From UBA7803 sp041686955 (GTDB lineage Bacteria; Pseudomonadota; Gammaproteobacteria; Pseudomonadales; Azotimanducaceae): 64,000 nucleotides of DNA. Position numbers and translations under genes: made by a program. Shown here piece after piece: positions 28,172-34,689 of the stretch. The stretch covers positions 1-64,000 of the forward strand of contig JAWLCV010000010.1 in assembly GCA_041686955.1 (NCBI GenBank). The letters run 5' to 3'. Position 1 is the first letter of the stretch. The number at the start of each line of letters is the position of its first letter. The notes under the pieces are model-generated. The model ran no database searches. It worked only from the letters and a program-made list of their open reading frames with translations, and was not told where the DNA came from.

Positions 28172-28968
28172 CTCCCGCAAACCCGGACCAGCTCCGGCTC
28201 ATGGTGGTGGCGGCCCATCCGGACGATGCCGAGTTCCACGCGGGGGGCCTCATGGTGCGACAGTGTCGTGCCGGCGGCCCGTTGGCCATTCTCTGTCTCA
28301 CCGACGGCTCCGCAGGGCATCATCGGCTGGGCCGCGGCGAGCTGGCGGCGCGGCGCCGGGGCGAGGCGCAGCGGGCGGCGGACCGGCTGGGAGCCGAGCT
28401 TACCGTGTGGGACGTTCCCGACGGCGAGCTGGAGGCCAGCATCGCGCTGCGCCAGCGGCTGATCCGTGAGGTGCGCCGGTTTCGTCCCGACGTGCTGGTC
28501 ACCCACCGGCCCGAGGACTACCACCCGGATCATCGCGCCACCGCCCGGCTGGTGCAGGATGCCTGCTACCTGCTGCGGGTTCCCAACGTCGTCCCGGACG
28601 TCCCGGTTCTCGCCGAGGACCCGGTGGTGCTGGCCATGTGCGATTTCTTCCAGCGGCCCCAGCCATTTCGTGCGGACTGGGTGCTGGACATCGGCGACGA
28701 CTTCGACGCCGTGGTTTCCCTGCTCGCCTGCCACGCGTCCCAGGTATTCGAGTGGCTGCCCCACGTGGAAGGCGTCGCCGTCTCCGGCGACCGGCAGAGC
28801 TGGCTGGCGGAGTTCTACGGGCGCCGACCCCAGGCGGTGGCCCGCCGCTTCGGCCCGCCCGGAAGCCGCTACGCCGAGGCGTACGAGCTGTCGGAATACG
28901 GCCGCCGGATCCGTGTCGAGGCCCTGAACCAGCTCCTGAACGGACGATTGGCAAACGGCGGCGGGTAG
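28168..28968 (+). CDS. PIG-L family (LmbE-like) zinc deacetylase
   Basis: This 266-residue (from TTG 28168) or 255-residue (from ATG 28201) protein has the PIG-L/LmbE signature 'VVAAHPDDAEFHAGG' with HPDD supplying zinc ligands and the catalytic Asp, 'CLTDGSAGHHRLG', and the second zinc His in 'HRPEDYHPDHRATARLV'. Family members remove N-acetyl groups from GlcNAc-containing lipids, mycothiol precursors or antibiotics. The TTG overlaps the TGA of the upstream amidase, which fits translational coupling, but the ATG begins right at the conserved core, so the start is uncertain. The pair suggests sequential deacylation/amide hydrolysis of one compound. Confidence 0.85.
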   Translation: MTPANPDQLRLMVVAAHPDDAEFHAGGLMVRQCRAGGPLAILCLTDGSAGHHRLGRGELAARRRGEAQRAADRLGAELTVWDVPDGELEASIALRQRLIREVRRFRPDVLVTHRPEDYHPDHRATARLVQDACYLLRVPNVVPDVPVLAEDPVVLAMCDFFQRPQPFRADWVLDIGDDFDAVVSLLACHASQVFEWLPHVEGVAVSGDRQSWLAEFYGRRPQAVARRFGPPGSRYAEAYELSEYGRRIRVEALNQLLNGRLANGGG

Positions 28969-28998
28969 CGGGCGGGCCGCCCCTGCTAGAATGCACTC

Positions 28999-29430
28999 AT
29001 GAACCGCCGCTACAAGACCGCCCGCTGCATCCTCTACCGGGGGAACAGCTTCCTGCTCGCGATCCACAACCGCTATTGGGCCGGCCGGCGCCGCTGGGGG
29101 CTGCCGGGCGGCCAGATCGAGCGGGGCGAGTCGCCCGCCACGGCGGCGGCACGTGAGCTCGAGGAGGAGTTGGGGATCTACGCCCCCGAGCTCTCGGAGC
29201 TCGGCGCCTACTCCTACAAGCGCGCGCTGCACATGGTGTACGCCGCGCCTCTCGTGGAGGACGTGACGGGCTTCGACGAGGGGGAGCTGCTGGACGTGGG
29301 CTGGTTCAGCGAAGCGGACGTGGCGCGACTGAACGCCCAGGCCGCTCTCCACGCGGGCTACGAGCTCGAGGCCATCCGCCGGCTGCGGGTGCGGCTTCTG
29401 GGCACGCCCCCGGCGGCCGCTTCCTTCTGA
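28999..29430 (+). CDS. Nudix hydrolase
   Basis: This 143-residue cytoplasmic Nudix protein has a perfect box: 'GGQIERGESPATAAARELEEELGI' matches GX5EX7REUXEEXGU at about residues 36-59. The fold is a typical minimal Nudix domain ('KTARCILYRGNSFLLAIHN' strand, 'VGWFSEADVARL' C-terminal element). It would hydrolyse a nucleoside diphosphate linked to another moiety, with Mg2+ bound by the REUXEE glutamates. The substrate is not predictable. ATG 28999 lies about 30 bases after the PIG-L gene, so cotranscription is possible. Confidence 0.9.
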   Translation: MNRRYKTARCILYRGNSFLLAIHNRYWAGRRRWGLPGGQIERGESPATAAARELEEELGIYAPELSELGAYSYKRALHMVYAAPLVEDVTGFDEGELLDVGWFSEADVARLNAQAALHAGYELEAIRRLRVRLLGTPPAAASF

Positions 29431-29446
29431 GGCAGGCGCCGCCGCG

Positions 29447-30067
29447 CTAACGGCGTCGGTCGCGAAACTCCTCCGTGGAGTTCACCCGGGGGAACGGTTC
29501 ATCGGGCACCGGACGGTCCAGGAAGTCGCACAGCGGCGCCCAGCCCTGCTCCGGCTGGAACACCAGCAACCGGTCTTTGGGCGCCTGTTTCTTGACGTAT
29601 TCGTTGTGGGCCAGATACACGTCGATGGCGTGCTCCTTGTCCTCCACCCGGCCGTGGAAGGTGCCTTCCCAGACGAGCTCGAACACCATCTCCGCGAATT
29701 CCCGGGTGGCCGGATCCTCCGCCTCCCGGAAGGCGAGGCTCGAGGGGTAGATGGTGTTCATCACGCTTTCGTACCAGCGGTCGGGGTCGCGCTCGGAGAG
29801 GATGACACGAGCGTTCGGGTAGTGGCCGAGCTGCAGCTCCCAGAAGTTGCAGGCCGGCCAATCCACGCTCGCCCCGTAGCCCTCGAACAGCGTGTCCCAG
29901 TCCGTCGGCTCACCCCGGGTCGCGTCCTGCCACAACGCCACGTGGCCCGGGTTCTGCGCGACCTCGATCATGTGGTAGCACTTGCCGAAGCCCAGCTTCT
30001 CGAGCGCCAGCTTCAAAGACAGGGTGCCGGTACGGCCGAATCCGGCGCCGATGACTTCGATGGTCAT
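29447..30067 (-). CDS. Sulfotransferase-family protein
   Basis: This 206-residue protein has the PAPS-binding pattern of the P-loop sulfotransferase fold: 'VIGAGFGRTGTLSLKLALEKLG' (5'-phosphosulfate loop, residues 4-25) and 'ARVILSERDPDRWYESV' (3'-phosphate loop, about 105-120). It matches the small family common in proteobacteria and fungi/algae whose substrates are undefined. ATG 30067 is preceded by an 'aggagag'-type site. It converges with the Nudix gene. The 95 bases upstream to the beta-barrel gene stop show no clear promoter. Confidence 0.8.
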   Translation of the reverse strand: MTIEVIGAGFGRTGTLSLKLALEKLGFGKCYHMIEVAQNPGHVALWQDATRGEPTDWDTLFEGYGASVDWPACNFWELQLGHYPNARVILSERDPDRWYESVMNTIYPSSLAFREAEDPATREFAEMVFELVWEGTFHGRVEDKEHAIDVYLAHNEYVKKQAPKDRLLVFQPEQGWAPLCDFLDRPVPDEPFPRVNSTEEFRDRRR

Positions 30068-30162
30068 GATCTCTCCTGTTGCCGCCGGGCGCGCCCGTCC
30101 CGGCTCGAGGGAGATACTACCATTCGGATCGCGACAGTCCGTTGACGGCTTGCCGGCCCCCG

Positions 30163-30975
30163 CTACAGCCACATCACCAGGCTGGCGCCGAGCCCCCAAT
30201 CCGCGCTCGCGTCGGCGAGCCCCACCAGCACGTGGCCCCGAAACTGAACCCGGGAGCTCAGCCGCCTGCCGAGGAACAGGGTGGCGTCGGCGGCCGGATC
30301 CCCCGATGCCACCACTTCGGGCCGGTAGCTGAGCATCCCGCCGAGGCTCGTGTCCGACGACAGGTACACCAGGCCCCCGGCGGCGGCGAACCACGTGTTC
30401 TTCAAATCGTAACCCTCCGGCTCCCCGCGGACCTGATAGCCGGCGCTGGCGAACACGGCGCCTTCCTGGAGGAATCGATACACGTCGAGCTGACCGGAGT
30501 AATCCGTCTCGCCTGTCCCCAGCCCCTCGTCCTCGTCCGCCGTGCCGAGCTTGACGGTTCCGGTGAGATCGATGGCCGTGGCACCGTCCGGGCTCTGATA
30601 CAGGTTCTGCAGGGTGACGCTGGCGATCACGTCACCGAGCCCGCCGTCGGAGATCTCGGGCCCCTGGCCCGGCAGCAGCGTCTCGGAGCTCTCCAGGCTG
30701 CCAGCCGGGCCCTGAACCCAGGCGTACGGCACCGTGACCCGGAAAATCAGATCGTCCCGCTGCACGTCCAGGGTCACAGGCACGTAAACGTCGTCGATAT
30801 CGCCGCCGCCGGTGCCGTAGTCGCCGCTGCGATATTCGGCGCCGATGGCCAGCGACGCACTGGACTCCGCCCAGCCTCCTGCCGGCCACCACGGGATCGT
30901 CAGCACCAGACTTCCGACAAGATTCCTAACGAACGAATCGGGCCGGCTCATCGCGTGGTGCCGATCACCGGTCAT
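30163..30975 (-). CDS. Putative outer-membrane beta-barrel protein
   Basis: This 270-residue protein has an N-terminal signal-like hydrophobic segment (about 15-36, ending 'GWA-ES') and then alternating amphipathic strands with aromatic girdles ('ASLAIGAEYRSGDYG', 'FRVTVPYAWVQG', 'TVKLGTADEDEGLGTGETDYSGQLDVYRFL'), ending 'LGASLVMWL'. It resembles the MetA-pathway/phenol-degradation-type outer-membrane transporters (PF13557 group), whose function is ill-defined. The start ATG 30975 lies inside the 3' end of the upstream Asp/Arg-rich protein gene (overlap 11 bases), so the two are probably coupled; ATG 30951 is an alternative. Confidence 0.7.
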   Translation of the reverse strand: MTGDRHHAMSRPDSFVRNLVGSLVLTIPWWPAGGWAESSASLAIGAEYRSGDYGTGGGDIDDVYVPVTLDVQRDDLIFRVTVPYAWVQGPAGSLESSETLLPGQGPEISDGGLGDVIASVTLQNLYQSPDGATAIDLTGTVKLGTADEDEGLGTGETDYSGQLDVYRFLQEGAVFASAGYQVRGEPEGYDLKNTWFAAAGGLVYLSSDTSLGGMLSYRPEVVASGDPAADATLFLGRRLSSRVQFRGHVLVGLADASADWGLGASLVMWL

Positions 30976-31543
30976 CCTGATCTACCCGCAGGCGATCGCG
31001 GTCCTGATCCCTGTCGGGGAGCTGATCCCCGTCAGCGTCGCGGTCCCGGTCGCGGTCGCGCAACCGGTCCTGGTCGCCGACCCCGGGCTCCTCCGCCTCC
31101 TGCAGCGTGATCCCCCGAGCCTGCGCCCGCTCCTGCATTTCCTCGCGGTGCTGCTCGCGGAAGCGGTTGCGTTCCGCTTCATCGGGGATGGCCTGGAGCT
31201 GCTCGCGATAGCGCAGCCGCTCCTGCTCGGTCATGACCTCCTGACCGTAGATGGGTTGGTCCTGATGAACCCGCAGCCGGTCGCGGTCCCGATCCGCCGC
31301 TCGGTCCATGCCCCGATCCATGGATCTGTCCATGGATCTGTCCATGGCCCGGTCCATGGTGCGGTCCCGTTGCTGGGCCCGATCCTGGTCCACCTGAGGC
31401 TGCCGGACCGCGGGCCCCTGCTGGCCGCCGGGACCGGAAGGTCCGGGCGCCGCCACGGCGGCGAAACCCGTGGAAAGCCCCACCGTGAGCACCACAGCCG
31501 GGATCGCGCGGACCCGTAGACGCTTTTGCGTGAATCCGTTCAT
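30965..31543 (-). CDS. Exported Asp/Arg-rich repeat protein
   Basis: This 192-residue protein has a signal peptide (residues 1-32, 'RAIPAVVLTVGLSTGFAAVAAPG'), then a very polar Asp/Arg/Gln-rich chain. The centre has five tetrapeptide repeats of the MDRx type, followed by DRDRDRLR-like alternation. A helical middle ('MTEQERLRYREQLQAIPDEAERNRFREQHREEMQERAQARG') resembles periplasmic Spy/CpxP-like helical segments. The C-terminus is again DRDRD-rich with DADGD, suggesting cation binding. No enzymatic motif is seen. It is probably a periplasmic or surface protein cotranscribed with the downstream beta-barrel. Function unknown. ATG 31543 is chosen because the signal peptide begins there. Confidence 0.7.
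   Translation of the reverse strand: MNGFTQKRLRVRAIPAVVLTVGLSTGFAAVAAPGPSGPGGQQGPAVRQPQVDQDRAQQRDRTMDRAMDRSMDRSMDRGMDRAADRDRDRLRVHQDQPIYGQEVMTEQERLRYREQLQAIPDEAERNRFREQHREEMQERAQARGITLQEAEEPGVGDQDRLRDRDRDRDADGDQLPDRDQDRDRLRVDQDDR
31304..31363. repeat. 12-base tandem repeat, five copies
   Basis: About five copies of a 12-base unit (core tccatgg) lie in the Asp/Arg-rich exported protein gene and encode MDRA/MDRS/MDRS/MDRG/MDRA. Two central units are identical (gatctgtccatg). The array is in frame and therefore coding, and could vary in copy number. Confidence 0.85.
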
Positions 31544-31655
31544 CGCCGTCACCTCGCTTGTTGGGGCGTGGTCGCCTCCCACCGTGGAAGGCGTATCCTT
31601 CTGAGGCTATGACTTCGAAACGGCGCGAGCTATCCGAACAAACCCGTACCCGCGT

Positions 31656-32099
31656 TCACTCCACCGTTATGGTGATGGTCTGTGACGTGACGGGCGGGTC
31701 GTGGGGAATGTGCAGATGATCGCCGACCACCAGGGTGAGCCGATGCTCGCCCGGCGCCAGCTCGATTTCCGCTTCGGTCTGGCCCGCGCCGAAATGGCGC
31801 ACCCGTTCCGTCGCAGGAAGCGGCAGGCCGAGATCGAGCTCACCGACGTCCTGGTCGATGAGCAGATGGTGGTGACCGGTGCCCGCACGTTCGACGCCGG
31901 CGGGAGCGACGCCCATGCCCCTCAGGCCGAACTTCACGGTGACCGGACTCGTCAGCACCGCTCCGTCGGCCGGCTCGATGAAGTACACCTCGGCCTCCGG
32001 CTGCGCGGTCGGGTTGGCCGTATCGGCGGCTGTGGCGGCGGCACCGTCGAGGGCGAGCAGCAGGGCAGCGCCGAGGCTGCAGACCATGGGGAATCTCAA
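31656..32099 (-). CDS. DUF4399 family exported protein
   Basis: This 147-residue protein has a signal peptide (about 1-25, 'ALLLALDGAAATAA-DT') and the DUF4399 domain: 'VYFIEPADGAVLTSPVTVKFGLRGMGVAPAG', 'GTGHHHLLIDQD' and 'HRLTLVVGDHLHIPHDPPVTSQTITITVE'. The His clusters suggest metal binding, but no function is established for the family. The start is probably TTG 32099: an aggaggagg site sits five to six bases upstream of it, whereas the in-frame ATG at 32087 would be about 17 bases away. It is probably periplasmic and stands alone between the repeat-protein operon and the amidohydrolase gene. Confidence 0.85.
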   Translation of the reverse strand: MRFPMVCSLGAALLLALDGAAATAADTANPTAQPEAEVYFIEPADGAVLTSPVTVKFGLRGMGVAPAGVERAGTGHHHLLIDQDVGELDLGLPLPATERVRHFGAGQTEAEIELAPGEHRLTLVVGDHLHIPHDPPVTSQTITITVE

Positions 32100-32182
32100 A
32101 TCGTCCTCCTCCTTCGATCATTGAGCACGAGGGTCATTATGGCACTCGAAGGCCGGGCAGACAGCGCCGCAGAGGGAAAGCG

Positions 32183-33190
32183 TCAGGACGTCTCGCCGAG
32201 GCGATAGACCTCCACGGCCGTATCGTGGAACAGCCGTGCCTTCTCGGCCTCGGAGGCATCGGCCACCAGCTTCTTGAAGGCGTTCCACAGCACGTGGTAG
32301 GAGCAACTCTGCTTGTCCACCGGAAAGTTGCTCTCGAACATGCAGCGCTCGGGACCGAAGCAATCGATGGCGTGGCGATAGTACCGGCTGGTGGCCGCCA
32401 CCAGCTCCTCCGAGGTGGGGGGCCGCTCCCCCTTGTGAAAGCCGAAGCCGTTGATGGGCATCACCAGCCCACCCAGCTTGGCATGGACGTTTTCGCAGCG
32501 CGCCAGCTCCGCCAGGTCCCTGCGCCACCCGTCGAAGATCTCGTCGCGGTGCCCCTCGTAGGGACCGATGCCCAGCGGACCGCCGAAATGATCGAGGATG
32601 ATGGTGACGTCGGGGAATGCCCGCGCCAGGTCCGTTAGCTCGGGAATCTGCGGGTGATAGAGCCAGGCGTCGAAGCTGAGACCGCGGCGCGCCAGCTCCG
32701 CGAAACCGGCGCGGAACGCCGGATCCAGCAGCAGGCCGCGGGGCGGATGGGTGTGGGAGTTTCGCACCCGTTCGTCCGCGTCCCAGCCGGCGGCGTGGCG
32801 GATGCCGCGGAACCGGCCGCTGCGGGCCAGATGCAGATCGAGCACCTCGCCCACCCCGGCCCCCAGGGTCAGATCGGCGAAGCCGACGATGCCGGCGCAC
32901 GCGCGAAGCGCGCCGTACCCTCCGCTGGCGGACATGGCGGCGATGCCGTTGACGAACTCCGTCTCCCCCACCGGCCGCAGCGCCTCCGGTCCGTCCGCCC
33001 GGTACATGCTGGCGCATTCCACGAAGACGGTGGAGACAACGTTGTGGCCGCTGCCCACGTCATCGAGCAGCTCATCGAGCAGGTAGCGGCTGCCGGGATG
33101 ATCCCAGAGATGATGGTGCGGATCGCAGATGGGCCGCTCCGGCTCGAGGATCTCTTCGCGCACCTGCGCCAGCCACTCCGGTCCGGTCAT
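32183..33190 (-). CDS. Amidohydrolase-2 family metal-dependent hydrolase
   Basis: This 335-residue TIM-barrel hydrolase has the N-terminal metal-binding 'ICDPHHHLWDH' (HxH-like), 'GFADLTLGAGV', 'DAWLYHPQIPEL', 'VTIILDHFGGPLG' with the metal-region Asp/His, and 'CMFESNFPVDK' with the catalytic Asp. This group (PF04909) includes lactonases and decarboxylases such as 2-pyrone-4,6-dicarboxylate hydrolase and L-rhamnono/L-fucono-lactonase relatives. The specific substrate is unknown. ATG 33190 has an aggag site. It is divergent from the DUF2892 gene, with about 146 bases between. Confidence 0.85.
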   Translation of the reverse strand: MTGPEWLAQVREEILEPERPICDPHHHLWDHPGSRYLLDELLDDVGSGHNVVSTVFVECASMYRADGPEALRPVGETEFVNGIAAMSASGGYGALRACAGIVGFADLTLGAGVGEVLDLHLARSGRFRGIRHAAGWDADERVRNSHTHPPRGLLLDPAFRAGFAELARRGLSFDAWLYHPQIPELTDLARAFPDVTIILDHFGGPLGIGPYEGHRDEIFDGWRRDLAELARCENVHAKLGGLVMPINGFGFHKGERPPTSEELVAATSRYYRHAIDCFGPERCMFESNFPVDKQSCSYHVLWNAFKKLVADASEAEKARLFHDTAVEVYRLGETS

Positions 33191-33300
33191 GCTCTCCTCC
33201 CACCCAGGTTGCGCTCCACGAGCTTAGGGGCGCTGACGCCCCCAGGCAAACCCGGGCGTCAGTAGGGGGAATCCCGGATGTATCGGAACGTCCCGCGGCA

Positions 33301-33324
33301 CTATTTTAGCAATAGCTAATTTAG
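33301..33324. promoter_or_regulatory. AT-rich 24-base palindrome, candidate ArsR-type operator
   Basis: The sequence reads as a dyad with core TTAGC (33306-33310), four bases, GCTAA (33315-33319), extended outward by CTA (33301-33303) and TAG (33322-33324); 18 of 24 positions are symmetric. It directly precedes the ribosome site and ATG (33337) of the DUF2892 gene. Such AT-rich dyads with TAGC cores resemble operators of ArsR-family redox or sulfide sensors, and DUF2892 genes often sit in regulons of that type. No such regulator is in the window. Confidence 0.5.
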
Positions 33325-33336
33325 GAGCACCCTTAT

Positions 33337-33546
33337 ATGTCGCTCGAGAAAGCCGTAGAAGCCTTCGCCGGGTTCATGGTCCTGTTGTCGGTGGCCCTGA
33401 CCTACTTCGTCCATCCGGCGTTCGTCTGGCTCACCGTGTTCGTCGGCGTCAACCTGTTTCAGCAGGCCTTCACCGGGTTCTGTCCCGCGGCCACGGTGCT
33501 GCGCCGGCTCGGCTTCAAGCCGGAACGGGAGCTCGCGCGCGCCTGA
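33337..33546 (+). CDS. DUF2892 small membrane protein
   Basis: This 69-residue inner-membrane protein has two hydrophobic helices ('FAGFMVLLSVALTYFV' and 'FVWLTVFVGVNLFQQAFTGFC') and the DUF2892 ending 'FTGFCPAATVLRRLGFK'. The same module forms the membrane part of the YgaP rhodanese and occurs alone next to sulfur or redox genes. Here no rhodanese follows. The conserved Cys in FTGFCP is present. ATG 33337 follows 'taggag' about 12 bases upstream, overlapping the palindromic operator candidate. It converges on frmA. Confidence 0.85.
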   Translation: MSLEKAVEAFAGFMVLLSVALTYFVHPAFVWLTVFVGVNLFQQAFTGFCPAATVLRRLGFKPERELARA

Positions 33547-33549
33547 CGC

Positions 33550-33574
33550 CGGCGGCTGGTGCACTGCGCCGCCG
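33550..33574. terminator. Hairpin between convergent DUF2892 and frmA genes
   Basis: CGGCGGC (33550-33556) pairs perfectly with GCCGCCG (33568-33574) across an 11-base loop, filling the 32-base gap between the two convergent stops. Position and stem suggest a bidirectional terminator, but there is no T-run on either side. Confidence 0.35.
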
Positions 33575-33578
33575 TACA

Positions 33579-34685
33579 CTAGTAGACCACCACCGAGCGG
33601 ATGCTCTCGCCCCGGTGCATGAGCTCGAAGCCGTGGTTGATGTCGTCGAGGCTCAGGGTGTGGGTGATCAGGTCGTCGATGTTGATCTTGCCGTTCATAT
33701 ACCAGTCGACGATGCGCGGCACGTCGGTGCGCCCGCGGGCGCCGCCGAAGGCCGTGCCCCGCCACACCCGGCCCGTCACGAGCTGGAACGGCCGGGTGCT
33801 GATCTCCTGGCCCGCGCCGGCCACGCCGATGATGATGCTCTCGCCCCAGCCCTTGTGGCAGCACTCCAGCGCCTGGCGCATCACGTTCACGTTGCCGATG
33901 CACTCGAACGAGTAATCCACGCCGCCGTCGGTGAGATCGACGATGGCCGCCACCACGTCGTCCACGTCCGCCGGATTGATGAAGTCCGTCATGCCGAACT
34001 TCTCCGCCAGGGGCCGCTTCGCCGGATTGAGATCCACGCCGATGATGCGGTCCGCCCCCACCAGGCGGGCCCCCTGAATCACGTTCAGGCCGATACCGCC
34101 CAGCCCGAACACGGCCACGTTGGCGCCCGGTTCCACCTTCGCGGTGTTGATGACCGCGCCAAGCCCGGTGGTCACGCCGCAGCCGATGTAACAGACCTTG
34201 TCGAACGGCGCGTCGGGCCGGATCTTGGCCAGGGCGATCTCGGGGACCACGGTGTAGTTGGAGAAGGTGGAAGTTCCCATGTAATGGTGCAGCATCCGGC
34301 CGTTCAGGGAGAACCGACTGGTCCCGTCGGGCATCACGCCCTTACCCTGGGTCTCGCGGATGGCGCCGCACAGGTTGGTCTTGCGCGACAGGCAGAACTT
34401 GCACTGCCGGCATTCCGGGGTGTAGAGCGGAATGACGTGATCGCCGGGCCGCAGGCTTCGCACCTCCGGACCCACCTCCACCACCACGCCCGCGCCTTCA
34501 TGGCCGAGAATCGCCGGAAACAGTCCCTCCGGGTCGGCCCCCGAGAGCGTGTAGGCGTCGGTGTGACAGAGCCCCGTGGCCTTGATCTCCACCAGCACCT
34601 CGCCGGCCTTGGGACCTTCCAGATCCGCGGTCTCGATGGACAGAGGTTGTCCGGGCCCGGTGGCGACTGCAGCGCGTGTCTGCAC
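33579..34685 (-). CDS. frmA: S-(hydroxymethyl)glutathione dehydrogenase / class III ADH
   Basis: This 368-residue zinc enzyme oxidises the formaldehyde-glutathione adduct with NAD+ in the cytoplasm and can act as S-nitrosoglutathione reductase. Catalytic zinc ligands are in 'TGLCHTDAYTLSG', 'ILGHEGAGVV' and 'IGCGVTTGLGAVINTAKVEPG'. The structural zinc loop is intact ('PECRQCKFCLSRKTNLC'), unlike the ADH at 20167. The Rossmann loop is 'VFGLGGIGLNVIQGARLVGA'. The start is GTG 34685 with GGAGG eight bases upstream. There is no neighbouring S-formylglutathione hydrolase (frmB). It is divergent from the SulP gene, whose annotated start lies almost on top of this ribosome site. Confidence 0.93.
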   Translation of the reverse strand: MQTRAAVATGPGQPLSIETADLEGPKAGEVLVEIKATGLCHTDAYTLSGADPEGLFPAILGHEGAGVVVEVGPEVRSLRPGDHVIPLYTPECRQCKFCLSRKTNLCGAIRETQGKGVMPDGTSRFSLNGRMLHHYMGTSTFSNYTVVPEIALAKIRPDAPFDKVCYIGCGVTTGLGAVINTAKVEPGANVAVFGLGGIGLNVIQGARLVGADRIIGVDLNPAKRPLAEKFGMTDFINPADVDDVVAAIVDLTDGGVDYSFECIGNVNVMRQALECCHKGWGESIIIGVAGAGQEISTRPFQLVTGRVWRGTAFGGARGRTDVPRIVDWYMNGKINIDDLITHTLSLDDINHGFELMHRGESIRSVVVY

Positions 34686-34689
34686 GGCT

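Noticed and set aside
31304..31363. Possible CRISPR-like or regulatory repeat array
   Set aside because: Units are 12 bases without spacers, in frame, and encode MDRx repeats of the exported protein.
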